This document shows positions 25,901 through 37,900 of a stretch of DNA of 64,000 bases, piece by piece; position 1 is the first letter of the stretch, and every line of letters starts with the position of its first letter. Origin of the DNA: Cloeon dipterum (lineage: Eukaryota; Arthropoda; Insecta; Ephemeroptera; Baetidae). Below the pieces are notes generated by a model. That model did no database searches and was not told the origin of the DNA. It saw only the letters and a program-made list of their open reading frames with translations. The translations under genes and the position numbers were made by a program. The DNA lies in the NCBI RefSeq assembly GCF_949628265.1, contig NC_088790.1, forward strand, positions 16,992,545-17,056,544, in the 5' to 3' direction.

Positions 25901-28900
25901 AGAGTAGGGAGAAACACCTGCGAGCGGGCCGAGCCGGATTCGAGAAAACGAGTTTTGCGCGCTGGTGGCCTTTTAAGATCGAACCCTTTGCTGCAGACCG
26001 CTCACCGTTTGGCTCGGCTATAAGAGGACTGGCTGCTCCAAGGAGAACAGGCTCGTTTTTGCTCCCTTCAAATCGGCACTCTTTGTGCGGTTTCCGTCGG
26101 TACCGCGTGCAAGTGCAGCGAGCGCATTCAATTTGGGATGTTATCGACTCTGCCTAATGAACGATTCTACTGAACCAAAACGGCAAAATGAGTTAAGCCG
26201 TCAAGATTGATATTTTAGACATAACAGCCTCATGCATGGGCCCTACAATGACTCAGCAGTAAAAAATGATAATTGAATTATTTATCGCAAGCCTGATTAA
26301 ATGCACGCAGACTGCCTTAATGCTTTCGTGAATTAACAAAAAAAAAAAAACGTAAATTTTGAATTCTTTCCACGGTGCGTGTTTGAAATGATTATATTTT
26401 TTCGCCACTGGGAATATACATCCGCACTGTATTCCATCGAACCGATTGTATAAAAAAAGGTTTCTTGCTTTATGTACCCATAAAAAGTTATTTCGTTTAT
26501 TCAAACTCCTTGATATCAGAGGATGTTTTAGGCCATCTTTGCCTGAAAACCCCCAGCCATTATTTAATTTATCAGTGTTGATATTTTAATCTACTGTGAA
26601 TTTATCATGTATTCATGGTTGTCACAGTTAAATTTGTTAACCAATATTTTGAAGAAATTTAAGCAAAAATTGATGAGAATTTAAACAGTTAGTTATGACT
26701 GTAAATCCTGCCGTATTGCAGATCACTGCCAACCAAAATTGATTTGCGAAAAGTATTCCATCCTGCTTGCATGTCATATTATCCTGACCGTAACATTACA
26801 AAGGAAGCAGAATTAGAACCACGCCTCTCACAAGCCAAGAATTATAATTGCTTCTTAACCTACTCAATACTGACGTTCTACAAATACAGGTTGAAAATAA
26901 TGCACTAATCGAGTTTAATGTGACCCACAATGGAGGCAAAGGGGAAATACATGAGTGGAGACGACTAGAAGTCCAAAACTTAAAAATTATTAATTATCCG
27001 AAAAAAATGGGATCCGACCTGTTCTGCAAATGCAAGTGAAATAGAAATAGGTGGTGTGTGCCAGACTAAACGTGCTTCTCATCGAGAACAAACCCCTACA
27101 AACCGGTTCTGGAGGCTCAGACGTCGGAACGGAACGGTTTTTCTTTGTGGCTTTACCTCTCTCGCTGCGTTTCCAGCGCTTGTCCTTGGTGGAGCTGACG
27201 TTATAAATAAATCAACACAATAAGGGTAAAACGAGCCTGCGTCTGTAAACCAAGAGAGCGAAAACCGCCGATTCGAGTTTCGATTGCGCTGCCTGAAACC
27301 ACCGAATCAAGTGACAATTGCTCTCAGCCGAGGTGAGCAAAGCAAAAGACACGCTAACGCTGTAGTATAGAGAGACGAAAGTCTCCCTGTAGCAATAATT
27401 GAGCTGCAGAATAAACAAAGGGTATCAAGATGCACTACTACTGTGATCTTGAGCGGAATAATATGAATTTACGTGACTGAAGTAACCTTTATTTTCAATG
27501 TGCTTATAGACTTCGAGTCTTCTCAGTTCTCATCGTGATCAGCTCATGATGAAATTAGCTATGTATATGTCATAATTAGATACATAATAATTCCTGATTT
27601 TATGGTAAGTAATGCTGCCCATGAGATTAAAAAATCAATTATCATGGTGAGATATGTTTATTTTTTAATTAACTGTTGGTAAAAAAAATTTCATTACCTC
27701 TTTTTGCTTTTTATCCTTGTCCGAAGGGCGCGCACTGTACTAGCACGAATGCTGAAACCCGGGTCCCAATAATTCCGCGAACGGATAACATGGGCGCACC
27801 AGGCCGCACAGGGACCCAGCCCACTGAAGGGCCACTTGCCTCCGCACCGAGAACTTTTTGAAATGCTTGACATTCGTCCCGTGATGCCAAATCACGCATG
27901 CAAACCAACAAGTAGCGAGTTTGTTTAAGAGTTATGCAGCCGGCAGCCAGGAGGTCACTCATCCGGCTACTGACTGCACGCATTGTTGCTTAATTAACTT
28001 TGGTGATCTAACGAGAACCGGTGTGTCCAACTTGCTACACCCTAGACACCCTAGTACCATTGTTAAAGTTAATCATAAATAATTATCTTTTACATTTGAT
28101 AGTATTTCAATATATAAAAACTGACTTTGTAGTCCCCTCTAATAAAGTGAATAATGGAATTGAAAGAAGTGTTTTTAGTTAAAAATATAAACTGTCACTC
28201 AGAAAAGAGCAATAATATATTGTGTTGAGCACTTTTTGGTGCTCGTAACAGTTGGATTTAGTCCTCGTGTCGCGAAATGCAAGCAGTTCAATTGCTTTGG
28301 TGCACCGTCTTCAAGTGAGTTATGGATTGATGAAGCTCTCATGCTCTAGTTACGTGCAGCAAGGCTGACTGGCGATGCTGCACGAACTGCTTAGTACACA
28401 TAAATGTAGCCTGTTCTTAGGTCTTTTTAAGACTTTGCAGCCTTTGTCGAAGCAGCATTCCTGAATAGCGCTATCACAATATATGAATTTCGTATCAATC
28501 ATCAAGTATACCACCTCGTGTACCTGCTTTTGATCAGTGGCTGATTCTTTAGGTAGCAAGCAGCCTTGAGCTCGAACGGAGAAGTGGTGTAGAAAAGTGA
28601 ATTCCTCCTAACACTCTGCAGCCTGTGAACACTTGGGTCTGTTCTGTGCTCATGCAGTTAATAGCTGCGAATAGTAGCCGTTTGCAAATAAATGGCCTGT
28701 CAAAAGTATTTGCGAACCGGTCTTCCGGAGCAAACAAAGCCGTCGAAAAGACAAACATGTGTTCTCCACCTCCTCTAAACCGTCAAAATGGCAGTTTCTC
28801 AGGGCTCGGCGGCGAAAAGGCCTGGCGAAAAGGGAAACGAAAAAAGTGCATGTATGGTCGTAAAAAATAAGGGAGAAAATAATAAAGAGCGGACGGAGAA

Positions 28901-31900
28901 CTGGTTCTCCTTTCTGTTGCCTGCTCCTCACTCCAGCGAACGGCACAAAGCAAAGTGCCCGGAGAGGAGGTGTGCGAAAAGTTTGCTTTCAGCTCGACGT
29001 GCTTGCGAAAGGAGTTTCCTAACGCACAGTTCAAGATGCGAAAATCGCCGTACTCTGCATCTCGCGTGAGCTGCTTTCAGCACCTTGTCGTCGAGCAGCT
29101 TGAGCTAAAAAAGTGTCGGGCGGGCGTATCACCAATCGCCATGCGTGCGACCGAATCGCGAATCTTCCTTTCAGAGGGAGGTCGGGGCCTGTTTGTTTCG
29201 TTTTCCCCAAGGGCAGCCAAAGAGGAAGCGGACGAGATGAATAATTCGACGGCAACGAGCAGCAGCTGGCGCTCGCGGCTGCGGACCAAATGCGAGCCTA
29301 GACCAAAAAATGCCCGTCTTTATTGCTTGCTGGTGGTTTATGTGGCGAGTAGAGAGAGAGAAAAGAAAAAAGACGCAGTCTATGACTGCGAGTTGTTGGT
29401 TTAATGGACTCGAGTAGTCGGCGACGGCTATCACTTCTGCAGAAAATGTGAACAACCTTTTGAAATAATGCTTTGGTGTCTCGCTCCTATGAAAAGTGTT
29501 ATGAATTTGCTGACAGATATATTTGCGAAGAGAAACAAAGAGACGGGTCCTTTCCGGCTTATTGGCGTGCAACTGTGCATTGTGAAAACTTAATAACACG
29601 ATCAGAAAACCTCGTCGAAAGCATTTCACACTCAGCTCGAGAGTTATGTGCTGACCTGCGCGTAATTGCGACTGAACAGCGATTGCAAAGCGACGTGGTG
29701 CAGGTCGCGGTTCACTCTGATAATTAATATTCTCACGCACCGTGGCTGCCGTTAAAAATATGTGTATTTTCGCATTCTTACCCCATATTTTAAACGCTTT
29801 TTTGTCGTTTTTCTCAAGGATATTTGCTAAGATAACTTCTTCATTTCTCTCGGCTTATTCAGGAATTTTGTATTTAATTTGTTTTTCTTCCACTTTTAAA
29901 GGAGTTTCTAAGCTTGAAAGTTGTGCCTGTGCTTGAGTAAAATGGCTTTCGCCACCAAGAAATTCTTGCGGAGCAACACACACTAGCGCATAAAAAATTG
30001 CGGCGTCACTGGGCGGAGAACGCGACTGCCGCGGTGCCTAGCGGCATCATAGCTAAACCCCTTTGGCCTACTCAGTGAGCACCAAAACAAGTTTTTGCAT
30101 TTTATTTGATTAATAACACGAAGGGTTGCTTTTCTAAATCAATTTTCGTACGCACACGGCTTCTCAGTCAACCAATAGAAGCGAACCATAATATAATGGT
30201 GTATTCAAACGAGACGGGCTGCAACTGAAAACTTGAGCTGGTGCTGCACCGGAGTGACCTAGTTAGTAGGTCTGCAGTGCAGTCAACGTTTGTATGTAGA
30301 CGAAAGTCGGTCGTACAGCTTGATCAATGAAACTCGCGAGGAGCAACAATAATTATTGGTTGGGCCTGAAATATAAAGGCTTCTTATTAAACCTTAACTG
30401 TCTCCAATATTTTTCAAAATTTATAATAATTCAATTTCTTGACGAAGTATAATTTTTAATTTTATCTCTATATCAAGGCCGTCTTTCTCTCCTCGGTCAC
30501 TCCCACATATCACGCGCAACACATTTATTCCGAACCAACTAAGCATCCTCCCGGCGTCCTTCGACAAGCCGGTGCAATTAGCGACACGGATCGATTCATT
30601 GGACTCGTGCATTAAAAATATGGATGGACACGTGCACGACTTCTTGAAGACAACATGGTGGATACATTTCAATCAAAACTAATCCAGCCTTATTGTTGGC
30701 TGCAGCGACGGGGGATTGCTTGCATAAGCGGCGCCGGGTCAGCTGCTCGTGCTGCCGGGGAATCGATCGAGGCCGGATTGCACTTTTTATCCTCTCTCTC
30801 TCTCTCGGCTAGGTAACAGCGCCGCTCACACACAGACGCCGCCGCTGCCTGAGTCTACGCGACTTCCATTGGGGCAGGTCACGACACGCACCAGTACTTC
30901 TTTCCTCTGGACCTCATTACTCAAGTTTTTGTTTGTCATGTCACGAAAAGCGTGCATCGATACAATTGCACAAAGAAATGAAGGAAAAAGGCAATGAATT
31001 GGACAAAACTTAATATCGTGCTCACAATAATTAAAGCTATAAGGATTTTTGTTTCTTACGGGGTTTCAACAAATGAAACGATTGATTGTAAGGGGTTCAA
31101 ACAAGTTGAAATCTATTTATATAATATCATAGTTTCACAAGTGGACTTTTGTTTTGATACAATGTTGTATGCGTCTGTGTGTGCTATTACACTTTTATCA
31201 AAGCCTATTTCTTTTGTAAATATTGTTGTTCACAACAAGACAACGTCCCCTGGGGTGTTGACTTTGACTTGCGTAATTAAAATCAACCCAGTGGTTATAT
31301 AACATTTTGGGCACACCCATACGACTGACTCACTGACTCCCAACGTAAATCCAGTTTTCGCTGGGCAGTTATCCAAATTATAGTGACAAATTAGCCGCAA
31401 TAAATTTGAAAATATGGCTCATAAATAATCGTTGACAGTAATTTTACTTAGGATTTAATTTTCTTTCCACCCGGTTTTTACCTTTTGTCACCATTCGATT
31501 TTTACCCTTTCCTTGCCCAAGAGTAATCGATGGATTCTAAGTATTATAAATGAAGCAAATAAAATGTTTGTCTATTTTTCAATTATATTAAAGTGTTGCT
31601 ACCTGAGATAAAAACCATATACCATTTTCTAGATTTTCATAAATTTTGCACACGAATTGCACTATTCTCCATTGAATTTTGTTTTTTTCCATCAAAATTG
31701 AATTTAAACCAAACCAACCGAAGTGGCTTTAAATCGTCTGTGCGCAGAAAAAATAGACGGTTTTTTAGCAACTTCTCAGGTGGTTCATTTCCTGAGTCGC
31801 AGATGAAGCGGCCGTAGTTTTGCAGTCGGCTTCGCGTGGCAACAAGAACGTTGTTACGCTGCTGCAAAGGGGAACGAACGGAGTATGGGTCACCAAGCCC

Positions 31901-34900
31901 GGACCTATCCGGGCCGGGAGCACCGCAAACGAGTGGGTGGCGGCCATTTTGTCCTCGGCGGCCGATTGCAACGCCGATTGCGCCGCTCGCTACGGTTGCG
32001 TGACGTCACACGCGCAGCGCCTGCCCCAACAAGGCGCGACCTGCATCAAATACATAAAACAATGCACCTAGTGTCGCAACCGTCGTTCCTCTTATTCGAA
32101 TGCGCTTATCAACAAGCGCAGCCTGCGATGTGTGCCATTATTCTGTGTCGCAAGCGCGCCTTTTACATGGAATGGTGTGGGCGTCCATCGCATGCTACTT
32201 TTTATTATGCGCGTTTGAAACGGAATACTTTTGAATATGAAAATATATATGCTTGACTCGGCTTCATGAAAATTTCCGGCCAAAACTGCGACTGCTTCTC
32301 TTCCCCGAAGGACGGATGTGGTGCGTTGGCAGGCAGGCAGGCAGCGATTCAATGATGAGAATTTTGGCCGTGGTTTCGGGTCGAATTGATCAGTGCAGAA
32401 AACTTGAAACGCGTCCCACTGTGGCGTGGCAAACTGCTCTGGCTGGGAATAACGTGTGCGGCATGACCTGCCCTATGTACCCAGTGTTGCGCTCGCTCTG
32501 CACCCAGCTCTCTCTCACTCTGCAACGAACGGATTGAGCGGTGACGTCACACGCTGCTGAGCCGTCTGCCGCGACTGCACTCGCCCGCCGGAGAGAAACT
32601 CTCTGGCAAACGCACGTAATCAGAAAGTGCTGTAAATATACACACTTCATCCCGCGTCAAATAATACCCCTCCGCTACTTGGCTTTTCTCCATCAGTGCG
32701 ATTTTGCTATGCTGATCTGAGTTATGACAACTTTCGACGCATAGAACTGCATTTTTTGCATGTCGCAGCATATTAAGCTAGATAGATAATCCAGCAATTT
32801 TGAGTTCCAAGTCCCAAGATAACTTTGCCTGCACTCATGTTGATTGAGCTTCATGGTTGCTACCGCATTCAATTATCTTTCCATTCAAACTAATTCTATG
32901 AAAATAAACTGTCACATGTTACTCGCATTTTACTGGAAAAACAAACGCAAAGTATTTGCGATGCACCTTTTTTAAACGCTAAGTGATTCGATTCTCTCAT
33001 AGAAATATCAGAATTCAGTTGCTGCTACGGAGAAACTTGGAGCTTGGAGGATGTCGCTATGCGCTTGCCTTGCAGCAGCATGGAAACTGTACCGCCACAC
33101 ACTCGTTCTGTGCGAGTTGCATAACGCAAATGGCACCTTGATATTTGAATGCAGAGAATATAAATGCAGTCAATTTTGATTTAGTATTTTGTTATAACTG
33201 CGCATCGGTTAATTTAGTCACTAATTCTTAAACGGATTTTATTTTCAGTTTTATATGCAAAGGGATATGAACGGTATATTATTTTAAAGTCTGCTGTTGT
33301 TATTTTACCGGTGTCTCGAGTTTTCGCTTGACGTGCCCATTATTTGGTAGACGTTGGGGAACAATGAACGCTCGAGGGAAATTCGTGGGCGTAAAATGAT
33401 GATAGTTACTCGCTCCGAATATTGTGATACGTGTAATACCATTTGTGCATTATCCTCATTATTTGGAATATACTAAAAATATTACGTCCCTGGATGTTGT
33501 CGCCACTAACTCTTTTTATACGTCTGCTTGATAGTGACGCATTTGACCAGACTAGATGATGTTTTTATCAGTCTGCGGGTTGACCTACCTTAGCAGAGTA
33601 AATGTATTCCTGCACTCAATTGTTTTTCTCTTCTGTTTCAGCACTAGCCGTGAAATGCGGAATCGCGCGGAAAAGCAACGGCGTGACAAGCTAAACACTT
33701 ACATTCAAGAGTTGTCGCAGATTAACCCACTAATTAGCTCTAGCGAGCGAAAAATGGACAAAACGTCTGTGCTGAGACTCTCCGCCGCGTTGATGCGATT
33801 AAAGAAATGTAAGCAGTTGACGCGGGCTTCTACTGAGTTAAAAATAAAAGTACCACCCTATCTGAGCAAGCTGAAAAAAGCAAGAGTTAAATTTCTCCAT
33901 AGATTTGGTACCATTTTTGCAGTTTCCCGCAATATTTCATATTTGAAAATTTTAACGTGTACATCCATCATTTGCGAAAGCCCGCTGTGTTTGAAGCCGC
34001 TTAATCCTGCCACTGGGAATTCGCCTAAAATGATTTCTTTAGATTTGCTGAAAACCACAATCAGTTCAGTGAAAATCCTTAGAAACTTTTTTTAATAAAA
34101 AATCTGGACGTTTCTGCTGTAATTGGCTGGTCTGATTTTTGTTTTCAGCACATCAAAAGAAATCATTTTAACGGCTGATTGCACGTTAGCAGGATTGAGT
34201 CTCAAATTGCAGCGGAATAAGTGTATCAAAATTTTAAGTAACCGTTGGCGACATCTATTGTTGGTTTGGGACACCAACGGCTTTTGCAAATAATGGTGAA
34301 TTGGACTGTTAATTTTATTCACATTACTTTTACGCTGGTGGTAAACAAAAGACTCAAATAAGAGACGCAACATTTTTGGGATTTCTGGTAGCGATATTTA
34401 TAAAGCGCTAGTTGATATCACAATTGTATTTCCCGATATTTTTCTTCTTTTGCAAAATAGTTTGTACCCGGAAATTAGAATGTTACGTCTATCCCTTCCA
34501 TTCTAAGGATAGCAGGGACGGAAAACGACCATCCTGTTACCCTGACTGTTTCCCTTTACTTGGTGTAATCAAAAATATAAACCAGGGTGACAGAATCTAT
34601 AAAACCCATTCCTGCTATCTTTAGTATAAATACTTATAATAATTTTCCATTATCCAAAACAGTCCATATTCGACAATGTCTTAAATCTGTCTTCTCTACG
34701 GACAGGCCGTGAGGCACTGGAGGAGAGCATGGAGTGCGAAATGGCTGCAGAGGCGCAACCTGCTGTCAACTCCTTTGATAACAACAACAGCATCTGCAAA
34801 TCTGACGCCGTCAACAACAAAAGTAGTGCTGCAACGCTGCCTTCATCGTCTTCGTCCGTCAAAAGTTTCAGGTCAAAACAAAGCTTCTCTCCTTGGCTAC

Positions 34901-37900
34901 CTTTTCCAGAAAGCCTCACTGAGCACATGCTAGAGGTACTAAAAACAAATTTTCTTGATCGGAGCAGTTTTTTACTGACTGTCATTTTACTCTTCCCCTG
35001 AAGGATATGAACAGCTTTCTTCTGATCTTGGCTGGAAATGGAAAAATCATCTATGTGTCAACGTCGGTTGTCAAACTGCTCGGCCACACTCAGGTGATTT
35101 TAATTTCTAATTTCATGTAATTTTAATAGTTACGACACTTTTATGAACTTGGTTCAAACTTCCTAGCTTCAAATAACAATAGTGTATCGCAGAATTCACT
35201 TTTGATTGAAGTAAAGTTAATTCTGGTCCAATTTTTCAACTACAGTAACAACATCTATTTTATTGGTGATGTTTGAAACAAATGGTCACTTGATAAATGC
35301 CCTTGATTATTTTTTTGGATATCATACAAAATTCAAAGACGCCTTATTGAGGGAAAATGTGAAAGCATACTATTTTTTGGTGTCGGGGAATTGAAAGCGT
35401 GTATTTGTGCTGCGTGAGGGAACCTTGGTGGGACAAAGACATGTCTTTGTGGCTCGTCTTTGGCGCCAGGTGAGCTAGGGAGCGTTTGAATTGATAAAAT
35501 ACATTTCGCCACGATCTTTCGCTCACTGCTCTCGCACGTGCGGCTGCTAGGGGCGCGCAGGATAGAGAGCGAGAGAGAGCAAGGGTGAGAGAAGGAAAGA
35601 CATCCTGCTCCTCGTCTCCATGGCGATCACAGGCGCTCTAGTTGGTGCATGGGTATCAAGCTACCGGCGATTGCGTTGTGTGTTACGTATAAAGCCCTGG
35701 GGTGTGCCACGTGTCGCGCAAAATCGGCAGGTTTATTGGAGATGGCTGGCCAAGGACGCGCGCACGGATCTGTTTGCATGTTGTTTTTCCTTCTATGCTG
35801 TCAAAACGCGAATTCCGCCGTTTTTGTCTCTCTCAAACCAGGTTTCTGATAATCAGAGAAATTTCACGCACATATTAAAATAAGATTGAAATTACTCATT
35901 CACACCTTATCAACTTGTTTTCCTTAATTTTTACAAGGATTGGTCGATATGCGTGCGGCCTTGGTCCTTTTCCTCGCATCTTTTGTTTTGAAATGGTTTC
36001 CATGTCGAGGACAGGGTTCTTGTTTCGCTTTTGCTTTGTTAAATTTTAATAAATGTATGTTCGTAACAAAGAATCTTCTATATTTTCTCAATTCGTTTTA
36101 ACAAAACATTGTTTTAAATACACAATACAAAAATTTCTAAGTGCTCTTCGTGGTATACTTTTGTTATGCTAGAAAGAACCCCGTTAAAGGGATAAAATTT
36201 CTTATATTTTGGCACCTCTGTCGGTGTATCAAAGCGCCTGGTCACGTGTCACCCCCTGGTCTTCATTTGCGTATGGCTCTGTTGACACATGTAAAGTGTC
36301 ACTGGTGCCGACACTAACTGATGGCCAGCGATCTGAATGCGTGATATTACGATTTGCATTGCAGAGCGAGCTGATGGGTCAGTCGCTGTACAACTTCACC
36401 TGTAAGACCGACCATGAGTTCTTACGAAGCGGTCTGCAGATCGACCCTGATGGTGATCCCGGTCCAAACATCAGTGAGATAATCTTGCACCGTTTGGCGA
36501 CGCACTTTTGCTAATACTTTTATGTATTCCAGATGCTAGATGCCAGCGAAAGAACTTCTTCATCAAGCTGTGCCAGAAGTCTACAGGAAGGAGTGATAGC
36601 GCCCAGTTTGAGGTATTCCAGATCATTGGAAGCCTCAAAGTACTCGGAGGCAACAACAATGCCACTAATGCTGCTGAGGCTCACTCGACGCAGATCTGCA
36701 GGAAGTCCACAGGCAGGATTAGAGGTTGGTCACTGCTGCACTCACAATTTTGATTTTTCATGTTCCTTAGTTAGCATAGGACATCAGCTGGGACTTAATT
36801 ATTCACAACGATTGATTTTATTTAGAAGCACTAAAACTGAACGTTACAAATTTGAAATTAATTTTTATCTAACCTTTGGTGTTGTCGTGACAGCTGTTTG
36901 TTATGCGAATGGCTTGGAGAAGCACCCATCTATGAATTGAATAATTATCCAGATTTCCATCATGAAGTAGTATGGTAGGGGAAATTAAATTATGCTCAGG
37001 AATTTTTGCTCAATCATGAATTTTTATACAGAAGATAAAATTCTAAATAGTTGTAATATTTTTCAATCCCAGATAATAATCAATTTTATTAGTCATAATA
37101 ATATAATTTAATGGTCGTTAATTTATTTCATAAAAAATAGATTGTTTGATATTTTTGGACAGTTAAATTCCTTTTCCTGGGTAGAAAAAGTGAGAAACAT
37201 TCGATCTGGTGGTAGTCCATTTGTATCTCGTTTTGTCGGCATTCGTTTTCCCACCTGTTGATCGGCGAATATTGTTTGCCGGCGCGGATTGAACGATGAG
37301 AGACTCGAAATGCTCTCAATCAAGCTGACATGTGAGGTCACTTTGGCCATTACGCGCAGGTGTCCCTCTGTCTGATATGTGCGTCTGACCGATAGGTGCA
37401 TTATCCAGATCTGCTCGCGTCAACACTGCGATTTGTCATCCACTGCGTACGCAGGTGGAAAAACTGACGACCCGGTTCGAGGGAACGAATTAGAAAAATG
37501 AAAGGAAAAAACATAAAAGATCGCTTGGGTTGCATTTGCAAATCACTTCGTTGTCATGCAAACACAGATCTAAATCGCAGATCTGCAAGCCTCTTCTCTG
37601 CCTCTCGGCACGTGTACCTTCTTTAGCCGCGATTCCGCGCTTCCCTGTGCCTCCCCTGACCTTGGGCGCTACGTGTTTACATTGGCCGAATGCCAGCCTG
37701 CATTTGGCGAGCGCAAATACACAGAAGCCCGAAATAGCCCTCTCAGAACGTTTGCCTCCGTGGAGGCCAATCACCCGCATTTTCCAATCTATGTGCACTT
37801 GTCAGCAGAGTCGGGCAGCAGTCACCAAGGCCAAAATCAAAACCAGCCAGACGTGGTGTTGATGGCCATAGCTAAGATGGCAAACCTCCGCACCTCCAAC

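Larger units (their letters stand above)
21072..33641 (+). other. Met intron, 3' part (about 12.6 kb): GC-rich islands in AT-rich DNA
   Basis: Islands lie at roughly 21.8-22.4, 22.8-23.05, 24.2-24.45, 25.85-26.15, 27.1-27.35, 28.6-29.4, 30.5-30.95 and 31.8-32.6 kb. Several carry GA/CT runs (22833-22846, 30793-30806, 29347-29358) of the type bound by GAGA factor. Open frames inside them, such as the 149-codon frame at 28955-29404, show no family similarity and no splice context. The islands are best read as enhancers or minor promoters, an inference. No tRNA or other RNA gene was recognised. Confidence 0.4.

Noticed and set aside
28955-29404. 149-codon open frame in the Met intron
   Set aside because: No recognisable domain, and antisense frames of similar length are present; GC-rich island effect.
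33809-34095. Extension of the bHLH exon of Met to a stop at 34095
   Set aside because: The good donor GTAAGC at 33809 and the continuing PAS-A linker exon at 34706 show this is read-through into an intron containing an inverted repeat.
37470-37490. GGTTCGAGG-like sequence as a possible tRNA T-arm
   Set aside because: No matching acceptor stem, A box or anticodon arm upstream; no tRNA was found on either strand by eye.
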